Assembly: GCA_041671045.1 (NCBI GenBank)
Contig: JBAZCF010000015.1
Span: forward strand, 1-25,386
Length of the DNA stretch: 25,386 bases
From: Parachlamydiales bacterium
Lineage (GTDB): Bacteria; Chlamydiota; Chlamydiia; Chlamydiales; JABDDJ01
Direction of reading: 5' to 3'
Below the pieces are notes generated by a model. It was not told the origin of the DNA and searched no databases. It worked only from the letters and a program-made list of their open reading frames with translations. Position numbers and translations under genes: made by a program. The stretch's first letter is position 1; each line of letters starts with the position of its first letter. Shown here piece by piece: positions 7,241 to 16,245 of the stretch.

Positions 7241-7546
7241 ATGGCAAAAAAGTCATCGGTTGAAAAACAAAAGCGCCGTGAGCGCATTGTAAAAAACAAG
7301 TACGAGAAGCGTAAAGCTTTACGCGAGCGCAGCTTGGATGTAAAAATCTCTGAAGAAGAGAGACATGAAGCACGCGTCGCATTAAATAAAATGCCACGCG
7401 ACTCCTCACTAATTCGCCTACGTAATCGTTGCTCCCTTACAGGTAGATGCCGCGGTTACTTGCGCAAGTTTGGTATTTCCAGACTATGCTTCCGACAAAT
7501 GGCCAATGATGGATTGTTACCTGGTGTAACAAAATCTAGCTGGTAG
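7241..7546 (+). CDS. rpsN: Small ribosomal subunit protein uS14 (long, zinc-free form)
   Basis: The 101-residue basic protein starts MAKKSSVEKQKRRERIV and ends GLLPGVTKSSW; RNRCSLTGRCRGYLRKFGISRLCFR is the S14 core. The length of ~100 residues and lack of a C-x2-C...C-x2-C zinc motif mark the C-minus form. AAGGAA lies ahead of the ATG. It follows rpmJ by 24 nt and is closed by a strong terminator. The pairing of rpmJ and rpsN outside the spc operon agrees with the arrangement in Chlamydia. Confidence 0.97.
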   Translation: MAKKSSVEKQKRRERIVKNKYEKRKALRERSLDVKISEEERHEARVALNKMPRDSSLIRLRNRCSLTGRCRGYLRKFGISRLCFRQMANDGLLPGVTKSSW

Positions 7547-7554
7547 TATTTTTT

Positions 7555-7594
7555 AAAAGACATAAGGCCTTAGTGTCCTTATGTCTTTTTTTTT
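7555..7594 (+). terminator. Rho-independent terminator after rpsN
   Basis: A 13-bp stem AAAAGACATAAGG / CCTTATGTCTTTT with a 9-nt loop runs into a stretch of nine Ts ending at 7594. It follows the rpsN stop by a few bases. Confidence 0.9.
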
Positions 7595-7681
7595 CTTTAT
7601 CTTTTTTCTTTCCCTTCATTTTTGTTCTTCTCTTTGGTATTAGTGTATTTGTTTATTTACTCTAAGCTAAGGCTGTGTGCA

Positions 7682-8689
7682 ATGCGCATTAAATTCTCCG
7701 TTTCGCTGATCCTTGTTTCGCTTTTTCTCTGTCTCATTTCATCGCATAAAGCTTTTGCTGATATAGATCCGCTGCCCTCTTGGAATGAGGGTAAGACCAA
7801 AACTGCAATTCTTGATTTTGTTAAGGAAGTCACAGTCGTGGGCGGGGCAAATTACGTCCATCCACAGGACAGGATCGCAACCTTTGATCAGGATGGGACA
7901 CTTTGGGTGGAGCAGCCCGCTTATACAGAGTGGATGTATGCAATGGACAATATCAAACTCCAGGCCCCTGAACATCCCGAATGGAAAGGAAAAGAGCCTT
8001 TTCTCTCCATTGTTACTGGCAATGAACAAAGGCTAAGGCATTTGTCTCCCCAGGAAATTGCACAGATCATAGCTATTACGCATTCAGGGATGAGTGTCGA
8101 TAAGTATCTAACCCTCATATCTGATTGGCTAAGAACTGCTGAACATCCACGCTATAAGAGACGTTACACAGACCTTATCTACCAACCCATGCTTGAAGTC
8201 ATCGATTTATTCCATCGTTACGGATTCAAAACATATATCGTTTCAGGCGGAGGACAGGAATTTATCCGTGTATATTCCGAAGAGGTTTACGGCATTCCCA
8301 CTGAGCGTGTGATCGGCTCTACAGGAAAAGTGGAGTATCAATATAACGAAGGTAAGCCATACTTGCTTAAGCTACCCCAAATGCTGTTTGTCGATGATAA
8401 AAAAGGCAAGCCTGAGGGTATTAATCTAATCATCGGGAAACGCCCTATCGCAGCATTTGGCAACTCTACAGGAGATCAGCAGATGTTGGAATGGACGCAG
8501 GCAGGTAAAGGCAAGCGTTTAGAGTTGCTCGTGCACCATGATGATGCTGTCCGCGAGTATGCTTATGGAGAAGGATCGCCTATCGGGACGTTTTCAAATG
8601 AGTTGATGCGGGAAGCAGAAAATAATCAATGGTTGGTGGTCAGTATGAAGAATGACTGGAGGGTTATTTTCCCTTGGGAACGTCACTAG
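7682..8689 (+). CDS. Exported HAD-superfamily phosphatase
   Basis: The protein has 335 residues when started at the ATG at 7682 (an in-frame TTG at 7622 would add 20 residues ahead of the signal peptide; TAAGG precedes the ATG). A signal peptide with cleavage near KAFA-DI (residue 26) sends it out of the cytoplasm. HAD motifs: I, FDQDGTLW with nucleophile Asp69 and acid Asp71; II, TYIVSGGGQEF; IV, GNSTGDQQML. The long insert between motifs I and II is a cap domain. It resembles exported HAD phosphatases related to phosphoserine-phosphatase-like enzymes; the substrate is unknown. It stands alone between the rpsN terminator and the convergent uup gene. Confidence 0.85.
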   Translation: MRIKFSVSLILVSLFLCLISSHKAFADIDPLPSWNEGKTKTAILDFVKEVTVVGGANYVHPQDRIATFDQDGTLWVEQPAYTEWMYAMDNIKLQAPEHPEWKGKEPFLSIVTGNEQRLRHLSPQEIAQIIAITHSGMSVDKYLTLISDWLRTAEHPRYKRRYTDLIYQPMLEVIDLFHRYGFKTYIVSGGGQEFIRVYSEEVYGIPTERVIGSTGKVEYQYNEGKPYLLKLPQMLFVDDKKGKPEGINLIIGKRPIAAFGNSTGDQQMLEWTQAGKGKRLELLVHHDDAVREYAYGEGSPIGTFSNELMREAENNQWLVVSMKNDWRVIFPWERH

Positions 8690-8699
8690 TAACGTTTTG

Positions 8700-8734
8700 G
8701 CTGCCTGTAATGTTTGTGGACATCACACGGCAGC
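8700..8734. terminator. Imperfect hairpin between convergent genes
   Basis: GCTGCC ... GGCAGC closes a ~14-bp imperfect stem (TGTAATGT pairing with ACATCACA, one mismatch and one bulged C). A second short palindrome CATTGG-GT-CCAATG is at 8738-8751. Neither has a T-run, but the site between the stops of the HAD gene and uup suggests a shared transcription end. Confidence 0.4.
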
Positions 8735-8756
8735 ACTCATTGGGTCCAATGATAGG

Positions 8757-10556
8757 TTATAGGTTGTCTAATTCTTGCCAACGGTGGTAAAGGGAGTCTA
8801 CCTGTTTATGAGCGGCGGAAAGCGCATTGCATATTTGCTCTAGCTGTTTCAAATCAGCTTGAACAGTTAGATCCTCAGAAAGTCCTTCAAGCCTTGCAAC
8901 TTCCTTCTCTGCGGCTTCAATCTTACCGGAAATTGCTGTAAGTTCCTGTTGATCTTTATAAGACAACTTAGATTTAACAGGTTTTTTTGGCAATTCTTCG
9001 ACTGGTTTTACTTGAGCGGACTTCATAGATTTTGTTCGTGCGCGTTGCTTGGCTTTTTCCCATTGGTCTACGTCGGCGAAATAGTATTCCTCTTCTTGAC
9101 AACCTAATCCTATGATCTGCGTAGACACATTGTCGAGCATTCTGCGATCATGCGTGATAAGGACTACAGCGCCGGGAAATTCTAATAAGCTTTCTTCAAG
9201 CACTTCGAGAGTTTCAATATCTAGGTCATTTGTCGGTTCATCTAAGAGTAGGACGTCTGCAGGCTGGAGCATTAACCTGGCAAGCAGTATACGCGCCCTT
9301 TCACCACCGGAAAGCTGTCCGACGGGCATCAGCATACGCTCCTGTTTAAAATGGAAGCGACGAGCCCAACCATTGACGTGGATAGGTTTTCCACGGTATT
9401 CCAGCATATCCCCGTTAGGTGCTAGGCAATCTTTAAGAGTTTGATTGTCATCTAGTTTTTCGCGGTGCTGATCAAAGTAGACGATACGGATACCGTCGGC
9501 ATATTTAACGTTTCCTTGATCGGGTTCAAGCTCACCCGCAAGGATGCGCAAAAGGGTTGTTTTGCCGGAACCGTTATCTCCTGCTATACCGAGGCGCACA
9601 CCAGGTGAAAGTAATACGTCGAGATTTTTAAAGAGCTGTTTTCCATCGAGCGTTTTGGCAAGGTTTTTGGCGCTCACCATTCTACGGGATTGCAGACCGG
9701 CATTATCAAACTGCCATTCTTCTTTGGGGCGTGTTTTAATGGCTTTTAGCGATTGCAGCTCACCTTGCAAGGCATGTGCTTGGTTGATACGGGCTTGTTG
9801 CTTAGTTGTACGGGCAGAAGGAGATTGGCGCAGCCAGGCCACTTCGTTGCGGACTTTAGACCGCAGACCTTGTTCATATTGTTCAAGAGAGGTTAAGAAG
9901 TCTGCACGGCGCTCTAAAAACTCAGCATAGTTGCCATCTACAGAAAACTGTCCTTTAGGAAAGGCGCGGTTAAGTTCTATGATGCGGTTAGTTACACGCT
10001 CAAGGAATAGTCGGTCGTGGCTGATGAGTATGAATGTAATTTTGGAGCGGAGCAGGAGGTTTTCCAACCAAACAATGGAAGCGATATCGAGGTGGTTGGT
10101 AGGCTCATCCAAGAGAAGGACGTCCGGATCCAGAACGAGGGCGCGTGCTAAGTCTAGGCGTTTTTTCCAGCCTCCTGATAATTTAGAAGCTATTTCTGAC
10201 ATATCTGTAAAGCCCATTTTCGTCAGGATAACTTCAGCTGCCAAAGAACGTTCTTCGTCGGTGTGAAGATAGTGGGCTGCAACGAGAACGTCGATGACTG
10301 TTTGGAGGACATCCTTTTCAGGATAGTGGGCAATTTGCGGTACGTATCCGATGCGAATGGACTGTCTGGAGACAATCTCACCGGTATCAGGCTTTTCCTC
10401 GCCTGCAATCATGCGTATTAAGGTAGATTTACCTGCACCGTTGGGACCTATGATTCCCGTACGGTCCCCCCGATTGACTGTGATTGTCAGTGATTCAAAT
10501 AGGACCGTATGGGAATGAGCTTTGCTTACTGCATTGCATGTTAAAAGAACTGTCAT
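8757..10556 (-). CDS. uup: ABC-F family ATPase, Uup type
   Basis: The 599-residue cytoplasmic protein has two ABC ATPase domains and no membrane segments. Domain 1: Walker A GPNGAGKST (37-45), signature LSGGWKKRLDLARAL, Walker B LLLDEPTNHLD. A charged inter-domain linker follows, rich in Gln, Arg and Lys. Domain 2: Walker A GDNGSGKTT, signature LSGGERARILLARL, Walker B LLLDEPTNDLD. The C-terminal coiled coil starts with KLSYKDQQELTAI, typical of Uup (ABC_tran_CTD). ABC-F proteins act on ribosomes; Uup is also linked to branched DNA and transposon precise excision. The gene follows the FMN reductase gene by 9 nt and is probably co-transcribed. Confidence 0.92.
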   Translation of the reverse strand: MTVLLTCNAVSKAHSHTVLFESLTITVNRGDRTGIIGPNGAGKSTLIRMIAGEEKPDTGEIVSRQSIRIGYVPQIAHYPEKDVLQTVIDVLVAAHYLHTDEERSLAAEVILTKMGFTDMSEIASKLSGGWKKRLDLARALVLDPDVLLLDEPTNHLDIASIVWLENLLLRSKITFILISHDRLFLERVTNRIIELNRAFPKGQFSVDGNYAEFLERRADFLTSLEQYEQGLRSKVRNEVAWLRQSPSARTTKQQARINQAHALQGELQSLKAIKTRPKEEWQFDNAGLQSRRMVSAKNLAKTLDGKQLFKNLDVLLSPGVRLGIAGDNGSGKTTLLRILAGELEPDQGNVKYADGIRIVYFDQHREKLDDNQTLKDCLAPNGDMLEYRGKPIHVNGWARRFHFKQERMLMPVGQLSGGERARILLARLMLQPADVLLLDEPTNDLDIETLEVLEESLLEFPGAVVLITHDRRMLDNVSTQIIGLGCQEEEYYFADVDQWEKAKQRARTKSMKSAQVKPVEELPKKPVKSKLSYKDQQELTAISGKIEAAEKEVARLEGLSEDLTVQADLKQLEQICNALSAAHKQVDSLYHRWQELDNL

Positions 10557-10565
10557 GAAATAGGA

Positions 10566-11168
10566 TTATCTTACCGCTAATTGTTCAGCTTGAAGTTTGG
10601 CTATAATGTTTGCCAAATCAGCAGCTATTTTAAGCGCATGGTCCCTTTTCTTGGTATCTTTTAAATTGCCATTTTCATCAAAAGCCTCATAGGCGTTGGC
10701 AATAGTAAATTGGTCGGGCAGGACTAGAGTGCCGACATTTCCTAGAATTGAACGAAGATGAACGAGGCCGCGGATGCCGCCCATATAACTTGGAGAAGCA
10801 GTCAGCAAACCTGCAACCTTATTTTTAAAGGCTATTAAATACTCTTCATTCGGTACTGGACGCGATACCCAGTCAAATGCATTTTTAAGAACAGCTGAAA
10901 TGGAGCTATTGTATTCAGGAGAAGCGATGAGAAAACCATCGTGTTCCATCATTAATTTCTTTAACCTTACGGCTTCTGCCGGCTGACCGTTTTTGTCTTC
11001 AATATCCCCATCGTAGATGGGCAGGGGAAAATCTTTCAAGTCGATGAGTGTCACATCTGCGCCGGCATCTTTTGCGCCCTTCTGGGCTACCTGAATCAAC
11101 TTTTTATTGACTGAATCCTTACGGAGGCTGCCTGCAAAGGCTAGTATTTTTGGTCGTCTATTGGCCAT
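10566..11168 (-). CDS. NAD(P)H-dependent FMN reductase
   Basis: The 200-residue flavodoxin-like protein belongs to the NADPH-dependent FMN reductase family (COG0431). The FMN phosphate loop is GSLRKDSVNKKL near the N terminus; SPEYNSSISAVLKNAFDWVSR (about 84-104) is the family's second hallmark; SYMGGIRG... provides the third flavin-binding segment. It probably reduces FMN, quinones or azo-type substrates in the cytoplasm. The ribosome binding site AAAAGGAG is strong. A 49-nt gap separates it from the DUF2156 gene upstream, and uup follows after 9 nt. Confidence 0.9.
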   Translation of the reverse strand: MANRRPKILAFAGSLRKDSVNKKLIQVAQKGAKDAGADVTLIDLKDFPLPIYDGDIEDKNGQPAEAVRLKKLMMEHDGFLIASPEYNSSISAVLKNAFDWVSRPVPNEEYLIAFKNKVAGLLTASPSYMGGIRGLVHLRSILGNVGTLVLPDQFTIANAYEAFDENGNLKDTKKRDHALKIAADLANIIAKLQAEQLAVR

Positions 11169-11217
11169 TTTGTTCTCCTTTTGGAATCACTTTAGCTTAG
11201 GATAGCAATTTTATCTA

Positions 11218-12159
11218 TCAGCAAAGAACATCTTCGACATTTCCTTCCCAAGCCATATTAGAAATGGCGATTCCAGAGATGATTTTCTCTTTAACTCCGG
11301 GTACCAAAGAGATACGCAGCTTAGAGCAAAAACAATCAGGTTCGTAAGAGTGTTTAGCTTGGGCCAGTTGGGGTTTTCCCAGATCCTGCTCTAAATTTAT
11401 GTATTCAATGACATCTGACAAATGTAGGGCGCAGTCTTGGTACAAGTATTGGTATAAACCTTTATACGCTTTGTTGCCTTTCATGAAATCAATCACATAA
11501 CAGCGCGGATTAAGCAAGCTGCCGATGATGAGGCCTACCGGTTTGTCATTAATAAAATAAATTCTTCCATTAAGGCAGTCGATTTTCCCCCATAAGTCTA
11601 GAGCTTCCATGCAAGCGTCGTAGTCTGTTGTTTGGGGTTCTTCAAGTGAATTGTTCCATTCTTCAAGAATTTGTTTTGCTGCAGGGATGTGTTTAGTAGT
11701 TAAGACTTCTGCAATGGGAGTATTATTCTCTAAGAAATTTTTTACGAGGTTCCGTTTTCCACTCAGTTTCCTTCCGGGATAGCGGCGCATTTTTTCTAAT
11801 GTAAAAACGTAATCCTTATCTTCATCCTTGCTTTCGATGCTAAAAATGTCCGGTGAGAAGTAGGATTTCCAGGCTAACGGAATAGGATAAAGGAAGTCTA
11901 CTTCAGTAAGAAGTTGGAGGATTTCTAGTTTAGGAAGTTGATAGATGGGCTCCGTCACCATGATATACGAAGCGTTATCATGGTGAGTGCCCTTAATGTA
12001 GAGATGGTCTCCGATCAAAACCTCATACCGGTGTTTTTCCCGGAAAAGGTAGACGTTTGCAAAAGTATTCTCGGACAAAGCTATATCCATCTTCCAGAAG
12101 AGGTTATGGAGTAGACTCTGGTGGGAGAGATTGATAGGCTCTCGTCGAAAACTTTGCAT
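11218..12159 (-). CDS. DUF2156 (phosphatidylglycerol lysyltransferase C-terminal-like) protein
   Basis: The product is ~313 residues from the ATG at 12159, which lies 2 nt after the upstream yvlD stop (TGATTATG); a TTG at 12165 overlapping that stop is an alternative. The C-terminal part matches DUF2156: DKPVGLIIGSL, YQYLYQDCALHL and YINLEQDLGKPQLAQAKHSY, the last being the family's 'NREqDLGxxgLRxaKxsY' motif. This is a double GNAT-like fold related to the MprF aminoacyl transfer domain. No membrane part of MprF is present, so this is the stand-alone COG4866-like form of unknown substrate. Coupling to yvlD suggests an envelope-related role, but that is inference. Confidence 0.75.
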   Translation of the reverse strand: MQSFRREPINLSHQSLLHNLFWKMDIALSENTFANVYLFREKHRYEVLIGDHLYIKGTHHDNASYIMVTEPIYQLPKLEILQLLTEVDFLYPIPLAWKSYFSPDIFSIESKDEDKDYVFTLEKMRRYPGRKLSGKRNLVKNFLENNTPIAEVLTTKHIPAAKQILEEWNNSLEEPQTTDYDACMEALDLWGKIDCLNGRIYFINDKPVGLIIGSLLNPRCYVIDFMKGNKAYKGLYQYLYQDCALHLSDVIEYINLEQDLGKPQLAQAKHSYEPDCFCSKLRISLVPGVKEKIISGIAISNMAWEGNVEDVLC

Positions 12160-12161
12160 AA

Positions 12162-12512
12162 TCAAACCATCTTAAAACCCCCTAATACACTGTTTACTAC
12201 TGCTAGCACAATAGCAAAGAGTAGCGCCCACCAAAAACTTGCAACATAGAAGCCGGGAACAATAGCACTCGCAAGCATGACAAGAAGCGCCATGATGACA
12301 AAGGTAAATAAACCTAAAGTCAAAATGTTGATTGGTAATGTCAAAATAATTAGAACAGGCTTAATAAATGAATTAATTACGGCTAGTACGATCGCTAATA
12401 CGATAGCTGTTCCAAAGCCGCTCAGAGCAATACCTGGTAGGATGTAAGCAGTTACAAATACTGCAATTGCACTGATCAAAATACTTAGTAATATTTCCAT
12501 CGATTTCTCCAT
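12162..12512 (-). CDS. YvlD-family membrane protein (phage holin superfamily IV)
   Basis: The 116-residue protein is almost entirely hydrophobic with about four membrane segments. The segment NSFIKPVLIILTLPINILTLGLFTFVIMA is the hallmark of the YvlD/COG1950 family ('n..ikPil.iltlPi.iltlGlf.lvina'). The function is unknown; in Bacillus yvlD belongs to an envelope-stress operon. Two starts are possible: ATG 12512, or the ATG four codons on, which has GGAG better placed. Its stop is overlapped or nearly touched by the DUF2156 gene, so the two are co-translated. Confidence 0.85.
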   Translation of the reverse strand: MEKSMEILLSILISAIAVFVTAYILPGIALSGFGTAIVLAIVLAVINSFIKPVLIILTLPINILTLGLFTFVIMALLVMLASAIVPGFYVASFWWALLFAIVLAVVNSVLGGFKMV

Positions 12513-12601
12513 GGTGGTACACTCCCAATATTATCATAATAATAATTTTTATATTGTTTCTGCCATCTGAAACTTATAGAAATAAAGACGATAGCTGAAT
12601 T

Positions 12602-15349
12602 TTACAAATTACACACTAGATTTGTAAGGAGCGGATCTGGATGAGGAATTCTTTTGAACCCCTTCTTTTGACAAAGATGGATCATCCCTTCATTTTCACT
12701 TAGGACAAGAGCGAACACTCGTTTGATATTTTCCTGCTTAGCAACTTCAAGCAGTCGAGTGATGAAGAGATTTCCTAGGCCTTTATTATGGTATGCATCG
12801 GCAATGATCATCTTGAGTTCAGCTTCTTCACGGTTTGCTAAGCGTGAGATCCGGGCAAAACCCATGATGATAGAGAGAGAGCCTTGTTTATGGTGTTCCA
12901 TTTCAGCGACTAATGCAATTTCACGGTCGTAATCTGTAAAGCAAATACGGGATAGTCGCTGGTGGGCAACCCTTTTATCTAAACTGATGAATTCAAAGTA
13001 GCGCTGCCTAACGCTGTTTTCTGAAAGTTCCCTATGAAAGACTACCATAGCTGGCTCATCTTCTGGACGGATAGGCCTGATTAAGACTTCTGTGCCATTT
13101 TTTAATTTTGCTTTCGAGATATACTCGATGGGATAAGGACGGATCGCTAATGCTGGAATGTCTTTTTCTTCGCAATCGTGCAGTAAAATTCGCGCATCTA
13201 CGGCTATAAGATGCTCCGGACCTATCAGCAAAGGGTTTATATCACATTCTTTGATCCACTTATGTTCTACAACTAGCTGGGAAAAAGACACTAGAACCTT
13301 CTCTAACAATGGCATATCAGCTGACTTGCGTCCCCGCACTCCTTTCAAAGCCTCATAAATTTTTGTTTTGGCCATAAGCTGACGGGCAAGATTTGTGTTC
13401 AGCGGTGGAAGCCCTAACGCACTGTCCTTATACACTTCTACTAACTGACCACCTGTGCCAAAAAGTAGTACGGGGCCGAATTGAGCATCTGTCGAACTAC
13501 CCAGAATTATTTCGTAGCCGTCGCGGGGAATCATCCGTTGGACTGTCACCCCTTCAAAATGTTCTTTTCCCACCTTCTCTGTGACCGACTGCAATATAGC
13601 ATTGAAGGCTTCTTCCACTTCTTTTTCTGATTTAAGGTTAAGCTTAACACCCCCCACTTCAGTCTTATGTGTGATGGTGTGTGAAAATAGCTTGACTACG
13701 TAAGGAAAAGGCATTGTTCGGGCCGCTTCTACAGCCTCCTGGACATTTTTTGCAATACGGGTCTCAACGCACGGAATTTTATAAAGTTCCAAAATATTTT
13801 TTGATTCATATTCATTTAAAAGGGTCCTTTTTTCTTGGCGCGCCTTATCGATAATTGCCTTTACAGCATTGCGTGCTTCATCTTTGATTTCCGTATTACG
13901 CAGCGCAGGAACCTCGTAAAGTGTTTTTAAGTGGTCGCTATATCTCCACATAGTGGCAAAAGTCCACGCAGCTTCGTCAGGGTATTCAAAGGAAGGAATA
14001 CCCGACTTATTCAGCATCTCAGCACCTGGCCTGACGCTTGCTCCGCCCATCCAACTCGCAAGAATTGGCTTTGCAGATCCTTTTCCATAATGACGTAAAC
14101 ATTCTGCCGTCCCTATCGGATCAGTTACATCTTGCGGCGAAAGAATGACAAGTATTCCATCTGTCGCATCGTCGTTGATTAAGATTTCCATCGTTTTACT
14201 GTAACGTTCAGGCCGTGCGTCCCCTAAAATATCGACAGGATTTCCGTGGCTCCACGCGACCGGAAGGAATTTATCTAAAGCCGAAATAGTTTTGGGGTTA
14301 AGTACAGCCAACTCCGCCCCACTAATCACTGTGGCATCGGTAGCAAGTACAGCGGGACCTCCTGCATTTGTCACTAGAGAGAGACGCGGTCCTTTAGGCT
14401 TAGGTTGTTTTGCTAAGACGGAGGCCATGCTGAAAAGTTCGCTAATCGTATTAACGCGCAATACTCCTACCCTTTCCAGCGCTGCATCAAAGACCTCATC
14501 GCTACCTGCTAATGAACCTGTATGGGAAGCTGCTGCGTGGGCAGCTTGTGCGCTGCGGCCGGGCTTTATTACGATGATGGGCTTTTCTAAGGCAATTTCA
14601 CGCGCAGCAGATAAAAAAGAACGGGGATCCCCTATTGTTTCCATATAAATTAATATACTGCGAGTGGAAGATTGAGCCCCTAGGTAACTGATGAGATCGC
14701 CCCAATCTACATCGGCCATGGAACCTATGGAAACGAAAGCGCTGAAACCTACACGTTCTTCAAAACTCCAATCCAGTACAGCAGTACACATAGCCCCTGA
14801 CTGACTTATAAAAGCAATGTTGCCGGGCTGAGCTATTCCTTTGGCAAAGGTGGCATTCAACCCATATACAGGGTTCATTACACCTAGACAGTTAGGTCCG
14901 ATGATGCGTATACCCTTCCGTGAAGCGATTTCCAAAACTTGGTTTTCCAAGGCCAAGCCTGCATCCCCTAATTCTTTGAATCCGGCAGAAATAATTATTA
15001 CAGCTTTTATGCCTGCTTCTGCACATTCTTCAAGGACTTTAGGAACTGTGGATGCCGGTGTGATAATGACTGCGAGATCGACTTGTGCAGGGATAGATTT
15101 TACTGTGGGATAGCTTTTTTTACCGAGGACTTCTGATCGTTTGGGATTGACGGGGTAGATCTCCCCGTCAAATCCCCCCGAGAGCAGATTGGCCATCATC
15201 GTTCTCCCGACGCTCCCCACATCATCTTTGGCACCAACGACTGCCACTGACTTTGGCTGAAAAAATGCATCCAAAGGTAGCGGAAGATGCTCCATAAAAT
15301 TTTGTGAGGGGTCCTTAGGCGAACTCAGCAATTTGCTTTCGTCATTCAT
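12602..15349 (-). CDS. NDP-forming acyl-CoA synthetase / GNAT acetyltransferase fusion (Pat-like)
   Basis: This 915-residue protein has the layout of Pat/PatZ (YfiQ) protein lysine acetyltransferases. A CoA-binding domain comes first (~28-125, FFQPKSVAVVGAKDD), then the ligase CoA domain (GPNCLGVMNP ... GNIAFISQSGAM), the ATP-grasp domain (~500-725, TVQRMIPRDGYEIILG), and a C-terminal GNAT domain (~745-915) with the acetyl-CoA loop HNKGLG and the terminal CQKKGFKR. His276 in AASHTGSLAG aligns with the phosphorylated histidine of ADP-forming acetyl-CoA synthetases. In enteric Pat this ligase activity is reported lost; here the residue is intact. It may acetylate metabolic enzymes, make acetate plus ATP from acetyl-CoA, or both. 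GAGGG precedes the ATG. It follows the GIN lipoprotein gene by 11 nt. Confidence 0.9.
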   Translation of the reverse strand: MNDESKLLSSPKDPSQNFMEHLPLPLDAFFQPKSVAVVGAKDDVGSVGRTMMANLLSGGFDGEIYPVNPKRSEVLGKKSYPTVKSIPAQVDLAVIITPASTVPKVLEECAEAGIKAVIIISAGFKELGDAGLALENQVLEIASRKGIRIIGPNCLGVMNPVYGLNATFAKGIAQPGNIAFISQSGAMCTAVLDWSFEERVGFSAFVSIGSMADVDWGDLISYLGAQSSTRSILIYMETIGDPRSFLSAAREIALEKPIIVIKPGRSAQAAHAAASHTGSLAGSDEVFDAALERVGVLRVNTISELFSMASVLAKQPKPKGPRLSLVTNAGGPAVLATDATVISGAELAVLNPKTISALDKFLPVAWSHGNPVDILGDARPERYSKTMEILINDDATDGILVILSPQDVTDPIGTAECLRHYGKGSAKPILASWMGGASVRPGAEMLNKSGIPSFEYPDEAAWTFATMWRYSDHLKTLYEVPALRNTEIKDEARNAVKAIIDKARQEKRTLLNEYESKNILELYKIPCVETRIAKNVQEAVEAARTMPFPYVVKLFSHTITHKTEVGGVKLNLKSEKEVEEAFNAILQSVTEKVGKEHFEGVTVQRMIPRDGYEIILGSSTDAQFGPVLLFGTGGQLVEVYKDSALGLPPLNTNLARQLMAKTKIYEALKGVRGRKSADMPLLEKVLVSFSQLVVEHKWIKECDINPLLIGPEHLIAVDARILLHDCEEKDIPALAIRPYPIEYISKAKLKNGTEVLIRPIRPEDEPAMVVFHRELSENSVRQRYFEFISLDKRVAHQRLSRICFTDYDREIALVAEMEHHKQGSLSIIMGFARISRLANREEAELKMIIADAYHNKGLGNLFITRLLEVAKQENIKRVFALVLSENEGMIHLCQKKGFKRIPHPDPLLTNLVCNL

Positions 15350-15360
15350 TAACGGCCCTC

Positions 15361-16074
15361 CTACTCAGCGTGACGAACTGCACCTACACCGGTAATGTTT
15401 TGCTTTAGTGATGGCGTGCCCTTATACAAGACAGAGCCAACGCCTGATATTTCCACATTTAATGCTTCAGAAGCATTAATTTCCGCATTGCCCACGCCAC
15501 TCATGGAAACACTTGCGTTTTTTGATACAAGGTCAAAGCCCTTAAAGCTTCCTGCGCCAGAGACATCAATTTTCTCTTGTTTAGCTTCACCCTTGAAGAT
15601 GGCGTCGCCGGTGCCGGATATCTGTACATTTAATTCTTTAGCATCGACAGTCATATTCAAAGTGCCTGCGCCAGAAAGTGAAACAGTTAACGCATTGGAT
15701 TCAATTTCTCCTAATGTCCTTAGGACGGCAGCGCCTGAAACTTTAACAGAATTTAAGTCTTTCACTGTAACAAAATAAAGTAACCCTTTTGAGGGCGATA
15801 GAGTAGCATTTTTCAAAACTTCAATATAAAGAGTACCACCGCTTACATCTGTTCTAATATATTCTATTAGGTTGTCGTCAGTTTCGATAGTAAGAGCAGG
15901 TTTGTCTCCCTGTTTCAGCACCAGAGTACCTGTGCCGATCAATTCAATATTAGTAAACTCATTCATTGTCCGGTCTGTTTTAACAATTTTTCCGGAACCT
16001 TTGACAACATTGTCTGATCCGCTGCAGGCACAAAGCAGTACTGCACATAGTGTGTAAATAATTCTTAATAGCAT
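15361..16074 (-). CDS. GIN-domain (DUF2807) lipoprotein
   Basis: The 237-residue protein has a short signal peptide ending in the lipobox LCAC (Cys17), so it is probably a lipoprotein of the outer envelope. The rest is the head-GIN/DUF2807 fold: a parallel beta-helix-like ladder of short repeated strands with VSGAGxx, ISGTGDA, VSGAGSF, MSGVGNA, ISGVGSV and ITGVGAV turns every ~20 residues. These domains are common in Bacteroidetes surface proteins and are loosely called putative adhesins; no activity is known. AGGAG stands 7 nt before the ATG and a promoter is visible at 16103-16131. Translation of the downstream Pat-like gene probably follows on the same mRNA. Confidence 0.88.
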   Translation of the reverse strand: MLLRIIYTLCAVLLCACSGSDNVVKGSGKIVKTDRTMNEFTNIELIGTGTLVLKQGDKPALTIETDDNLIEYIRTDVSGGTLYIEVLKNATLSPSKGLLYFVTVKDLNSVKVSGAAVLRTLGEIESNALTVSLSGAGTLNMTVDAKELNVQISGTGDAIFKGEAKQEKIDVSGAGSFKGFDLVSKNASVSMSGVGNAEINASEALNVEISGVGSVLYKGTPSLKQNITGVGAVRHAE

Positions 16075-16102
16075 GTAAATCTCCTAAGATAGAACATCGC
16101 TA

Positions 16103-16131
16103 TTTGTAAAATATTTTTTCAAAGGGTGCAA
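16103..16131 (-). promoter_or_regulatory. Candidate promoter of the GIN lipoprotein / Pat-like operon
   Basis: TTGCAC (16131-16126) and TACAAA (16108-16103) are separated by 17 nt on the minus strand. The predicted start near 16096 gives a leader of ~22 nt containing AGGAG. Confidence 0.45.
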
Positions 16132-16245
16132 CCTGAAATTATCATTTTAGAAAGAAATGATAGATGAAAGAATATTGAATAAGGAATTGGAAACATCAAT
16201 GCATTTAAACTTCTGCAGCTAATAAAAAATGCAGAGGTAAAGAAC

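Noticed and set aside
9544..10266. Open frames of 128 and 111 residues opposite uup
   Set aside because: Both are antisense to the conserved ABC domains, Arg/Ser-rich and without start signals.
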